29,249 bases of DNA, taken from the NCBI GenBank assembly GCA_045633565.1, contig JAZQYO010000021.1, positions 1 to 29,249 of the forward strand, read 5' to 3'. The notes under the pieces are model-generated. The model was given only the letters and a program-made list of their open reading frames with translations, had not been told where the DNA came from and made no database searches. Positions within the stretch are counted from its first letter, which is position 1. Each line of letters opens with the position of its first letter. This DNA is from RGIG7450 sp045633565. GTDB lineage: Bacteria; Bacillota; Clostridia; RUG12999. Of this stretch, positions 1 through 6,665 are shown in pieces. Both the position numbers and the translations under genes were made by a program.

Positions 1-1
1 T

Positions 2-169
2 AACCTGTTCGGCGACTTGCAGAGTGTAACAGACGGAACTCAAACTATAAATTACACCTATGACCAGCGAGGAAATTTGATAATCTCACACGACGGTGTT
101 ACAACCAACAAATATTTATATGACGATAACGGGAATGTGGCGTTACAGCTATCCTCGAATAAAAGCTGA
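2..169 (+). CDS. RHS/YD-repeat protein, C-terminal end (partial)
   Basis: The window opens inside an open frame read from base 2, with no start codon here; it ends at a TGA at 167-169 after 55 residues. The translation contains the YD-repeat pattern twice: YTYDQRGNL followed about 20 residues later by YLYDDNGNV. This is typical of RHS/YD-repeat proteins, large secreted or surface proteins whose repeats build a beta-cage shell. The frame stops soon after the last repeat, without the long hypervariable C-terminal toxin domain seen in polymorphic RHS toxins, so it may be a non-toxin YD protein or a truncated remnant. The gene is convergent with guaA and lies upstream of a shared hairpin. Family assignment is fairly firm; function cannot be told from this fragment. 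Confidence 0.72.
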   Translation, partial: NLFGDLQSVTDGTQTINYTYDQRGNLIISHDGVTTNKYLYDDNGNVALQLSSNKS

Positions 170-245
170 ACGAACACAGGAAAGGCTCAGAAAATTAAGA
201 AACAATACTGAAAAATAACAACTGTTATCATTTTCAAAATAAAAG

Positions 246-279
246 CCCCGAAAACCGCATTATAACGCAGTTTTCGGGG
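246..279 (-). terminator. Rho-independent terminator of guaA
   Basis: A 10-bp perfect stem (CCCCGAAAAC paired with GTTTTCGGGG) surrounds a 14-nt loop. Read on the minus strand it is followed by a T-rich run (CTTTTATTTT), which fits termination of the ddh-guaA transcript. In the plus direction the following bases (TATTGTTTATT) are also T-rich, so it may serve the RHS gene as well. Confidence 0.85.
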
Positions 280-288
280 TATTGTTTA

Positions 289-1287
289 TTATTCCCACTC
301 TATCGTGCCTATCGGCTTTGGAGTAAGGTCTAAGAGGACACGGTTGATGCCGTCAACTTCAGATGTGATTCTGTCTGTGATTTTATGGAGAACTGTGTAG
401 GGGATTTCTTCAATTGTAGCTGTCATAGCATCGGTTGTATTCACCGCACGGATAATTGCCGGCCAACCTTCATATCTCTTATCGTCTTTCACGCCGACGC
501 TTTTAAAATCAGGAACGGCTATGAAATACTGCCAAACCTTGCCTGAGAGTCCGCAAACGTCAAACTCTTCACGGAGGATTGCATCTGCTTCACGAAGTGC
601 GTGAAGTCTGTCACGGGTGATTGCACCAAGGCAACGAACACCAAGTCCCGGGCCCGGGAATGGCTGACGGTAAACCATTTCTTTTGGAAGACCGAGGGCA
701 TCTCCAACAACTCTTACTTCGTCTTTAAAAAGAAGTTTAACCGGCTCAACAAGTTCCATTTTCATATCTTCGGGAAGTCCGCCGACATTGTGGTGAGCTT
801 TAACGCCGTCACTTTCCAAAATATCGGGGTAAATTGTTCCCTGTGCAAGAAAATCAATTCCTTCCAGTTTTTTTGCTTCTTCATTGAATACTTCGATAAA
901 TTCATTACCGATAATTTTTCTCTTCTTTTCGGGTTCAGCAACTCCTGCGAGCAGGTTTAAAAATCTGTCGGTTGCGTCAATATAGATAAGGTTGGCGTCA
1001 AGCTCTTTGCCGAAAACATCGATAACCTGTTCGCTTTCGCCCTTTCTCATAAGTCCGTGGTTAACATGAACGCAAACAAGCTGTTTGCCGATAGCTTTAA
1101 TAAGGAGTGCCGCAACAACGGACGAGTCAACACCGCCCGAAAGCGCAAGAAGTACCTTTTTGTCGCCAACCTGTTTTCTCACCAGGTCTACCTGCTCAGC
1201 TATAAATGCGTCGGCAAGCTCTTTTGTTGTAATGCGTGCCATTGTTTCGGGTCTTTTGTTTAAATCCATATATTTTTTTAAATCCAT
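289..1287 (-). CDS. guaA: GMP synthase, stand-alone ATP-pyrophosphatase subunit (no glutaminase domain)
   Basis: Catalyses the ATP-dependent adenylation and amination of XMP to GMP, the last step of guanine nucleotide synthesis, in the cytoplasm. The 332 residues cover the PP-loop ATP pyrophosphatase domain (P-loop SGGVDSS at 50-56, then HVNHGLMRKGE and KRKIIG) and the C-terminal dimerisation domain (FPGPGLGVR, ending in GTIEWE), closely following the family. Usual bacterial GuaA has about 510-525 residues because of an N-terminal class I glutaminase; here that domain is absent, as in two-subunit archaeal-type enzymes. The start is backed by an AAGGAGG site 8 nt upstream that overlaps the stop codon of ddh, so the two genes are probably translationally coupled. 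A second in-frame ATG six codons later lacks a ribosome site. The ammonia source, either a separate glutaminase or free ammonium, is not encoded in the window. Confidence 0.95.
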   Translation of the reverse strand: MDLKKYMDLNKRPETMARITTKELADAFIAEQVDLVRKQVGDKKVLLALSGGVDSSVVAALLIKAIGKQLVCVHVNHGLMRKGESEQVIDVFGKELDANLIYIDATDRFLNLLAGVAEPEKKRKIIGNEFIEVFNEEAKKLEGIDFLAQGTIYPDILESDGVKAHHNVGGLPEDMKMELVEPVKLLFKDEVRVVGDALGLPKEMVYRQPFPGPGLGVRCLGAITRDRLHALREADAILREEFDVCGLSGKVWQYFIAVPDFKSVGVKDDKRYEGWPAIIRAVNTTDAMTATIEEIPYTVLHKITDRITSEVDGINRVLLDLTPKPIGTIEWE

Positions 1288-1300
1288 ATCTATTTCCTCC

Positions 1301-2284
1301 TTAAAGTAAGTTCTTTCTTAAGTTTTCGGGTGAATCGGGATGCAGATATGCTGGCGCTATATCAAATACTGTTTTGCATCCGCTCATACCTTCACTATTC
1401 ATTCGATATGCCGCACGTGCATAAGCCACAAGTACACTTGAAGTAAACTCAGGGTTTGAGTCAAGTGTAAGTCTGTATTCAATTATGTGCTTATGTTCAC
1501 CACAAAGGCCTGTTTTGCCCGTCCGGAAAACCATTCCGCCGTGAGGAATTCCGCTATGGTTTTTATCAAGTTCTTCCTGCGAGATAAAGTGAACTGTTGT
1601 ATCGTAATCTGCAAAATAATTGGGCATTTCTTTTATAGTTTTTTCAATTTCCGCAAGGTCTGCGCCCTCCTCTGCGACTACAAAACACTCTCTCAAATGT
1701 TTTTCTCTTGTAGTAAGCTCCGGGTTTTCTCCTGCCCGGACACGATTTAATGCTTCTTCAACAGGAATTGTGTACTGGCGGGCGTCTTTTACGCCGTCAA
1801 TTCTGCGGATAGCATCCGAATGTCCCTGGCTTACGCCCTTGCCCCAGAAAGTGTAATCATGACCATCGGGCAAGATTGCCTGACCCAAAAGTCTGTTAAG
1901 TGAAAACATTCCCGGGTCCCAACCGGCAGAAATAACACTGATTTTGCCACTTTCTTTAGCGGATTTATCAACATTTTCAAAATGAACGGGGATTTTTGCA
2001 TGTGTATCAAAGCTGTCAACCACATTAAAATACTTCGCCATTTCGGGAGTCTGCACCGGCAAATCGTTAGCGCTACCTCCGCAAAGAATCATAACATCAA
2101 TATTGTCTTTCATTTCCACCGCTTTATCTATATGATAAACGGGGATGTCTGTTTTTGTCTTAACACTACCCGGGTCACGACGGGTAAAAAGTGCAACGAC
2201 CTGCATATCTTCGCACCCTTTTAGTGCACATTCAACGCCCCGTCCCAAGTTACCGTAACCTGCAATTGCAACTCTGATTTTCAT
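1301..2284 (-). CDS. ddh: meso-diaminopimelate D-dehydrogenase
   Basis: NADPH-dependent enzyme that reductively aminates L-2-amino-6-oxopimelate (tetrahydrodipicolinate) directly to meso-diaminopimelate, the one-step branch of lysine and peptidoglycan precursor synthesis. The 327-residue length is that of the family. An N-terminal Rossmann motif (AIAGYGNLGRGV, 7-18) binds NADPH; further family landmarks are VDSFDTHAKIP, SAGWDPGMFSLNR, TFWGKGVSQGHSDAIRRI and the GGMVFRTG segment. It starts about 110 bases downstream of the 2394-3014 gene on the same strand, with a GGGGTGA ribosome site, and is followed after 13 bases by guaA. The upstream spacer has a possible -10 (TAAAAT near 2318) but no clear -35. 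Pairing with guaA is not an obvious pathway link. Identification is firm. Confidence 0.96.
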   Translation of the reverse strand: MKIRVAIAGYGNLGRGVECALKGCEDMQVVALFTRRDPGSVKTKTDIPVYHIDKAVEMKDNIDVMILCGGSANDLPVQTPEMAKYFNVVDSFDTHAKIPVHFENVDKSAKESGKISVISAGWDPGMFSLNRLLGQAILPDGHDYTFWGKGVSQGHSDAIRRIDGVKDARQYTIPVEEALNRVRAGENPELTTREKHLRECFVVAEEGADLAEIEKTIKEMPNYFADYDTTVHFISQEELDKNHSGIPHGGMVFRTGKTGLCGEHKHIIEYRLTLDSNPEFTSSVLVAYARAAYRMNSEGMSGCKTVFDIAPAYLHPDSPENLRKNLL

Positions 2285-2393
2285 TTTTTCACCCCTGAAA
2301 TAAATTAATGAATATATTTTACCACAAAACTTTTAAAAATGGAAATAGAAATTTTATTTTCCGTAAGACTTAGTTTTGTATAAATTGCCAAAA

Positions 2394-3014
2394 TTAAAAT
2401 TCCGGCTCATAAACCTGTTCAAACTTTTCCCAATAAATTTCTCGTACTTCAATGTCCTTTATCATAAGCGCTGTCGAATAGGGTGAAAAACCCACATGAC
2501 CGCCTTTAATGGGATTGGGGTCCACAAGTTCGCAGATGAGATTATCGTCTGCATACATAAAGTTGTGTCCGTCCACAGCTCCGCAGATTATGCGGACCTC
2601 GGTTCCCGGCTTATATTTATAAAGAGATGTTGTGGCATATAGATTGGAATGAAGATTGCGCTCGATACCGCTTTTCCCCTCATACCATCCGTTAAGTCCG
2701 CAAACGTAGGATTCATCAAGATAGTTTACCTCGTCATCCCAGTGAGCGCAGTAAACAGCGTTCAGATCACGGGTTGCGGGAAGCTTTGTTTTAATTGTAA
2801 AGCTCATCATAACATTCTGAGGAAAGCTTTCACGGCTGAAAATAATTCCGCCGAAATTCCCCGGCTCACTGCCGATAAGCCAACCATCCTTGCATTCCCA
2901 GTGACCAAGCTTTGGCTCGAAGTAGTCCAGCCAGTCTTCACCGGGAGAATATTTAAGTAAAAGTTTCGATTTATCGATAATAATTTTCTTTCCAAGTAAT
3001 AATAATTCGTTCAT
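2394..3014 (-). CDS. Jelly-roll (concanavalin A-like) domain protein, function unknown
   Basis: The 206-residue protein has no signal peptide or membrane segment. It is rich in Trp, Tyr, Gly and beta-strand-like alternation (GHWECKDGWLIGSEPG at about 37-52, GGIIFSRESFP, then a closing HVGFSPYSTALMIKDIEVREI). This order (weighing text 'W..KDG.L.G', then a final 'GxVGF...a...f.di.v') resembles concanavalin A-like jelly rolls such as DUF1080/3-keto-disaccharide hydrolase and DUF1961 proteins, but I cannot name the family. It starts 12 bases after the SDR gene and clearly shares its transcript, which suggests a substrate relationship, possibly carbohydrate oxidation and cleavage. That role is inference only. 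Confidence 0.6.
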   Translation of the reverse strand: MNELLLLGKKIIIDKSKLLLKYSPGEDWLDYFEPKLGHWECKDGWLIGSEPGNFGGIIFSRESFPQNVMMSFTIKTKLPATRDLNAVYCAHWDDEVNYLDESYVCGLNGWYEGKSGIERNLHSNLYATTSLYKYKPGTEVRIICGAVDGHNFMYADDNLICELVDPNPIKGGHVGFSPYSTALMIKDIEVREIYWEKFEQVYEPEF

Positions 3015-3026
3015 TATAATTTCTCC

Positions 3027-3758
3027 TTACATAAAGGGTTCTTTTGCCGCACGATGAACACATATTTCGTCAATAACGGCATTGCCTCTGTGCTTTAAAA
3101 TAAATAAAATAATGTCCGCAATGTCCTCAGGAACAATCATTCCGTCAGCTGTCAGGTCGGGACGGGAAGTTTTTATCATATCAGTAAAAACTCCTCCCGG
3201 ACTTATAACGTGCACCCTTATTCCCTCTTCATAAACCTCTTTTGCAAGGGATTTTGAAAAACCCGAAAGTGCGTGTTTTGATGCGGTATATACGCTCTGC
3301 AGCGGGTACCCTTTGTGAGCTGTTACCGATGCAATATTTATGATGGATGCCCCACCTGATTTTCTGAGATATGGCAGAGCTTTCTGACACATCATAAACG
3401 GACCTTTGACATTTGTGTCCATAATGGCGTCATACTGCTCCTCTGTTATTTCTTCAAAGGGTGTGGAGTGGGCAATTCCGGCATTATTGATTACAATATC
3501 AATTCCACCAAGAATCTCATTTGCCTGCTCAACTGCCTTGTCGCAGTAATCCTTTGAGGTTAAATCGCCGGGGATTATAACCGCCTTTTCGCTCGAGATT
3601 TTTTCTGTTTCTGCGGCAAGATTATTTAGTTTTTCTTCATTTCTTCCCAAAAGCGCAAGTTTCACCCCGTGGGCAGCAAGGCGCTTTGCAATTATTTCAC
3701 CAATACCGCCGCTAGCTCCGGTAATTATGGCTTTTAAGCCTTTTATACTGTTTTCCAT
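3027..3758 (-). CDS. Short-chain dehydrogenase/reductase (classical SDR)
   Basis: NAD(P)-dependent oxidoreductase of the classical SDR family, cytoplasmic. The 243 residues show the cofactor motif TGASGGIG near residue 14-21, LGRNEEKL which suggests NADP(H) preference because of the Arg after the second strand, the NNAG motif, the catalytic Ser in NIASVT, and YTASK with the catalytic Tyr and Lys. After the active site there is SPGGVFTDM, the usual substrate-loop entrance. The CGGAGG ribosome site lies 8 nt before the ATG. The gene is first of a two-gene unit with the jelly-roll protein and is divergent from the membrane protein at 3821. The substrate cannot be told from sequence; FabG-like annotation would be too specific. 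Confidence 0.9.
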   Translation of the reverse strand: MENSIKGLKAIITGASGGIGEIIAKRLAAHGVKLALLGRNEEKLNNLAAETEKISSEKAVIIPGDLTSKDYCDKAVEQANEILGGIDIVINNAGIAHSTPFEEITEEQYDAIMDTNVKGPFMMCQKALPYLRKSGGASIINIASVTAHKGYPLQSVYTASKHALSGFSKSLAKEVYEEGIRVHVISPGGVFTDMIKTSRPDLTADGMIVPEDIADIILFILKHRGNAVIDEICVHRAAKEPFM

Positions 3759-3820
3759 ATAAAAATCCTCCGTTTCAAAATCCGCCTGGATTGCATATAT
3801 TGTACCAAGGAGGTGAATTT

Positions 3821-4252
3821 ATGAATTCCTGCAGACGTAACACATTAAGTTACGACAGCGGTACTTTCGGCGTATTTTTAAGCATTATTTTCGGTGTGGC
3901 AGCAGGTCTTTTATTCTTTAACGGATTTCTGCCTACAATTTCCACCGGTATAATTGTTGCCGCAGTTGTTGCCGCTATCGCTCTTATCCTTTTCTGGGTT
4001 TCGGTTATCTCCCGCAAACCCTATACTGATAACGACTGTATATGCGAAAACTTTGGCCTTTTACTGACCGGCATCATAGGTACGCTCGTTTCCGCATTTG
4101 TTATATTTTCGGTTGATTTTGTTATCGGCTCAACCGTATTTGCAATTTTAATAGGTCTTGCGGCGTTTTTCTTCGCACTTACTCTTACCGGCATAGTTAC
4201 CTACCTCGGTTGTCTTGCCGATTGTGACGATTGCGACTGCGGTTGCGAATAA
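3821..4252 (+). CDS. Four-helix membrane protein with Cys/Asp-rich C-terminal tail
   Basis: I do not recognise a named family. The chosen ATG at 3821 follows a strong AAGGAGGTG site (3807-3815); an upstream TTG at 3791 is in frame but has no ribosome site. The 143 residues contain four hydrophobic segments, roughly residues 17-36, 42-65, 79-98 and 103-133. Short polar loops hold a Cys pair (DCICEN), and the protein ends in a compact cluster of six cysteines interleaved with acidic residues (CLADCDDCDCGCE). The N-terminus also has one Cys (MNSC). The tail looks like a metal or redox site held at the membrane face. The gene stands alone between two minus-strand units and ends at a perfect terminator hairpin. 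Topology and metal binding are inference. Confidence 0.75.
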   Translation: MNSCRRNTLSYDSGTFGVFLSIIFGVAAGLLFFNGFLPTISTGIIVAAVVAAIALILFWVSVISRKPYTDNDCICENFGLLLTGIIGTLVSAFVIFSVDFVIGSTVFAILIGLAAFFFALTLTGIVTYLGCLADCDDCDCGCE

Positions 4253-4262
4253 TGCTTTATAT

Positions 4263-4287
4263 AAGGTCCGCATTAGATGCGGACCTT
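4263..4287. terminator. Bidirectional terminator between 3821 gene and ybaK
   Basis: A perfect 11-bp stem (AAGGTCCGCAT / ATGCGGACCTT) with a three-base loop TAG, followed on the plus strand by TTTATTTAATT. It sits 10 bases after the plus-strand stop and its last base overlaps the ybaK stop codon, so it serves both convergent transcripts, more strongly the plus one. Confidence 0.85.
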
Positions 4288-4757
4288 TATTTAATTAAAT
4301 CCGCCATCTTCCCATCTACGTAATTTATCAGCAAGTCGGGTTTTATTTTAATGCTCATTCCCCTTACTCCGCCGCTGACGTATATCTCGTCAAAAAGCTG
4401 CGCCGTTTCATCAAAGAATGTAGGAAACTTTTTCTTCATTCCCACAGGACTGCAACCGCCTCTTATATATCCCGTAGTGGAAAGAAGCGTTTTTTCGGGA
4501 ATCATTTCAATCTTCTTTTCACCTGCTACAGCTGCTACCTTTTTAAGGTCAAGCTCCCCGTTTGCGGGAATGCAGCATACAGCAAACCCGTTTTTCTCCC
4601 CTTTTAAAACAAGGGTTTTGAACACCAATTCCGGCTCCAGCCCAAGCTCTCGGGCAATATGTTCGCCCGAAAGGTCCGACTCGTCCACCCTGTATTCTAA
4701 TGTTTCAAAAGGTATTTTTGCTGCTTCAAGCAGTCTCTGAGCATTTGTCTTTTTCAT
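4287..4757 (-). CDS. ybaK: Cys-tRNA(Pro)/aminoacyl-tRNA deacylase, YbaK/EbsC type
   Basis: Trans-editing enzyme that hydrolyses mischarged aminoacyl-tRNA, classically Cys-tRNA(Pro), in the cytoplasm. The 156 residues match YbaK in length and carry its signatures: VFKTLVLKG with the key lysine near residue 47, GYIRGGCSPVGMKK near 95-108, and SGGVRGMSIKI near the end, which form the substrate pocket. The start lies four bases after the stop of the PFL-family gene, so it is the last gene of the ACT-PFL-ybaK operon. Its stop codon overlaps the terminator hairpin. Family assignment is firm; the exact amino acid edited is assumed from the family. Confidence 0.93.
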   Translation of the reverse strand: MKKTNAQRLLEAAKIPFETLEYRVDESDLSGEHIARELGLEPELVFKTLVLKGEKNGFAVCCIPANGELDLKKVAAVAGEKKIEMIPEKTLLSTTGYIRGGCSPVGMKKKFPTFFDETAQLFDEIYVSGGVRGMSIKIKPDLLINYVDGKMADLIK

Positions 4758-4761
4758 AACA

Positions 4762-6120
4762 CTAATTTTTAAGGCTGTTTAAAGGAGCAGGAATTCTGCC
4801 ACCTCTTGCTATAAAGTCAAAACTTGAGAATTTATTTACATCCATAACAGGTCCGGACCCTAAAAGTCCTCCAAATTCAAGTTGGTCGCCAACTTTTTTG
4901 CCTATCGCCGGAATTACTCTGACTGCAGTTGTTTTGTTGTTTATCATACCAATTGCCGCTTCGTCTGCAATAATTGCCGAGAGTGTTTGTGCAGTTGTAT
5001 CACCCGGAACAACAATCATATCAAGTCCTACCGAGCAAACACAGGTCATAGCTTCCAGCTTATCAATGGAAAGTGCGCCATTTTCAACAGCTGAAATCAT
5101 ACCGGCATCCTCGCTGACGGGAATAAACGCACCCGACAGACCGCCCACATAAGAACTCGCCATAACTCCGCCTTTTTTAACGGCATCGTTTAAGAGTGCA
5201 AGTGCCGCGGTAGTTCCGTGTGTTCCGCACTTTTCAAGTCCCATTTCCTCTAAAATATGCGCCACACTGTCGCCAATTGCAGGCGTTGGGGCAAGGGACA
5301 GGTCAACAATGCCAAATTCTGCCCCAAGTCTTTTTGACGCTTCTTCAGCAACAAGCTGACCCATTCTTGTTATTTTGAATGCAGTTTTCTTGATGGCTTC
5401 CGAAACTTCGCCAAAACTTGCATTTTTACCTATTTTCTTAAGTGCATGATGCACAACTCCCGGACCGCTTACGCCAACGTTTATCGCACATTCCGGTTCG
5501 CCTGCACCTACAAAAGCACCCGCCATAAACGGGTTGTCCTCAACAGCATTGCAGAATACCACAAGTTTTGCACAAGCCATACAGTTATTGTCTTTTGAAA
5601 TTTCTGCCGCTTCTTTTATCACTCTGCCCATCTGCTCTACGGCATCCATATTTATTCCCGCACGGGTGCTGCCTATATTAACGGAAGAGCAAACTCTTTC
5701 TGTCTCCGAAAGAGCCTGGGGAATTGATGCAATAAGTCTGCGGTCACTGTCAGCGTAGCCTTTGTGCACAAGCGCGCTATATCCGCCGATAAAGTTTACG
5801 CCGATTTCTTTTGCCGCCCTGTCAAGCGCCTTTGCAATTTTAATGGGGCTGTCTTTAGATGCAGCCGCCACCTGGGATATTGGCGTAACAGAAACACGTT
5901 TATTTATAACGGGAATGCCATATTCTCCCGCAATTTCTTCACCGCATCTTACAAGGTTTTCCGCACGGCGGGTTACCTTGTCATACACCTTGTCGCAAAT
6001 CCTGTCCATATTTTCATCCACGCAGTCTGTCAGCGAGATACCCATTGTAATGGTTCTGATGTCAAGGTGCTGATTTTCTATCATTTTTATGGTTTCAAGT
6101 ATTTCTCTGTTATTAATCAT
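4762..6120 (-). CDS. PFL family protein (UPF0210/DUF711)
   Basis: A 452-residue protein of the UPF0210/DUF711 family, distantly related in fold to pyruvate formate-lyase but with no established activity. It has the family landmarks: DIRTITMGISL at the start, NKRVSVTPIS, GVNFIGGYSALVHKG, GINMDAV, KLVVFCNAVEDNPFMAGAF, GEPECAINVGVSGPGVV, SLAPTPAIGDSVAHILEEMG and a C-terminal IARGGRIPAP. It is ten bases downstream of the ACT-domain gene, the same two-gene order found widely in Firmicutes, which suggests that the small ACT protein senses a ligand for it or forms a complex. The ribosome site is AGAGGTAGGGT just before the ATG. Function remains unknown. Confidence 0.95.
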   Translation of the reverse strand: MINNREILETIKMIENQHLDIRTITMGISLTDCVDENMDRICDKVYDKVTRRAENLVRCGEEIAGEYGIPVINKRVSVTPISQVAAASKDSPIKIAKALDRAAKEIGVNFIGGYSALVHKGYADSDRRLIASIPQALSETERVCSSVNIGSTRAGINMDAVEQMGRVIKEAAEISKDNNCMACAKLVVFCNAVEDNPFMAGAFVGAGEPECAINVGVSGPGVVHHALKKIGKNASFGEVSEAIKKTAFKITRMGQLVAEEASKRLGAEFGIVDLSLAPTPAIGDSVAHILEEMGLEKCGTHGTTAALALLNDAVKKGGVMASSYVGGLSGAFIPVSEDAGMISAVENGALSIDKLEAMTCVCSVGLDMIVVPGDTTAQTLSAIIADEAAIGMINNKTTAVRVIPAIGKKVGDQLEFGGLLGSGPVMDVNKFSSFDFIARGGRIPAPLNSLKN

Positions 6121-6130
6121 ACCCTACCTC

Positions 6131-6400
6131 TTATACTCTGTGCATTGAGTTGAAAATGTCCTCATGCTGGATTCTGATGGTAACCGAAAGCTTTTCCCCA
6201 AGTGCATCAAGATTTTCGGAAATCTTCTTAAAACCCTCGTTTGCGTCTTTAAGGTCAACAAGCATTACCATTGTGAAATACTCCTGCATGATGGTCTGAG
6301 AAATATCAAGTATGTTGATTTCTGCGCCTGCAAGGTATCCGCTGACACCCGCAATTATTCCTTTGGTATCTTTTCCGATAACGGTAATTATAGCTCTCAT
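6131..6400 (-). CDS. ACT domain protein (UPF0237)
   Basis: An 89-residue stand-alone ACT domain. ACT domains bind small ligands, usually amino acids, at dimer interfaces. The sequence shows the beta-alpha-beta pattern: ITVIGKDTKGIIAGVSGYLAG near residues 4-24, NILDISQTIM, then FTMVMLVDL and a second half ending SVTIRIQHEDIFNSMHRV. This matches the UPF0237 subgroup related to GcvR, which is regularly encoded directly upstream of a PFL-family (UPF0210) gene, as here. AAAGGA stands before the ATG. It is the first gene of the operon, and its promoter must lie in the 120-base divergent spacer to the 6522 gene, but no strong consensus was found there. Confidence 0.93.
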   Translation of the reverse strand: MRAIITVIGKDTKGIIAGVSGYLAGAEINILDISQTIMQEYFTMVMLVDLKDANEGFKKISENLDALGEKLSVTIRIQHEDIFNSMHRV

Positions 6401-6521
6401 ATTTTTATTCCTTTCGATATATTTTTCTTACTTAAACTGTCACCAAAACCTCTAAAATGAATAGATTGATATTGAGGATAGCAAACAGCTACCTACAAAA
6501 TATTTAGGAGGCACTTTTAAT

Positions 6522-6617
6522 ATGTGTTGTTTTGGTAACATTCTCGGCGATGACAATAATGGTTTCCTCTGGATTATCTTAATCCTCATCATCCTTTGCT
6601 GCTGCTGCGATAACTAA
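6522..6617 (+). CDS. 31-residue cysteine-rich single-span membrane miniprotein
   Basis: A short frame preceded by TTAGGAGGCAC, a strong ribosome site 8 nt before the ATG, and followed ten bases later by a strong terminator, so it is a self-contained expression unit. The protein starts MCCFGN, has an acidic turn (GDDNNG), one hydrophobic helix of about 14 residues (FLWIILILIIL) and a run of four cysteines before DN. It resembles the very small, abundant hydrophobic proteins of spore-formers (YjcZ-like) only in size and character. The two Cys-rich ends on either side of one membrane span could bind metal or form disulfide-linked oligomers; that is inference. No function is known to me. Confidence 0.75.
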   Translation: MCCFGNILGDDNNGFLWIILILIILCCCCDN

Positions 6618-6627
6618 TCAATTTTAT

Positions 6628-6661
6628 AAAGCGGCGGAGCCTCCAGCGGCTCTGCCGCTTT
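6628..6661. terminator. Bidirectional terminator between miniprotein and dprA
   Basis: A 14-bp stem (AAAGCGGCGGAGCC / GGCTCTGCCGCTTT, with one G-T wobble) and a six-base loop TCCAGC. It lies between two convergent genes: 10 bases after the miniprotein stop and 4 bases from the dprA stop. T-rich bases follow on the plus strand and A-rich bases precede it, so it can act in both directions. Confidence 0.88.
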
Positions 6662-6665
6662 TACT

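Noticed and set aside
2..169. RHS fragment as part of a polymorphic toxin system
   Set aside because: No toxin domain follows the last repeat, and no immunity gene is next to it; only the repeat family is claimed.
2340..2375. AT-rich imperfect hairpin after the jelly-roll gene (GGAAAATA.../TATTTCC)
   Set aside because: Weak pairing and a poor T-run; could be a minor terminator but cannot be supported.
6401..6521. Promoters in the divergent spacer between the ACT gene and the miniprotein
   Set aside because: Possible boxes (TTGATA, TTGAGG, GTGACA, TACAAA) exist, but spacing or distance to the ribosome sites is poor; neither a sigma-A nor a sporulation-sigma consensus is convincing.
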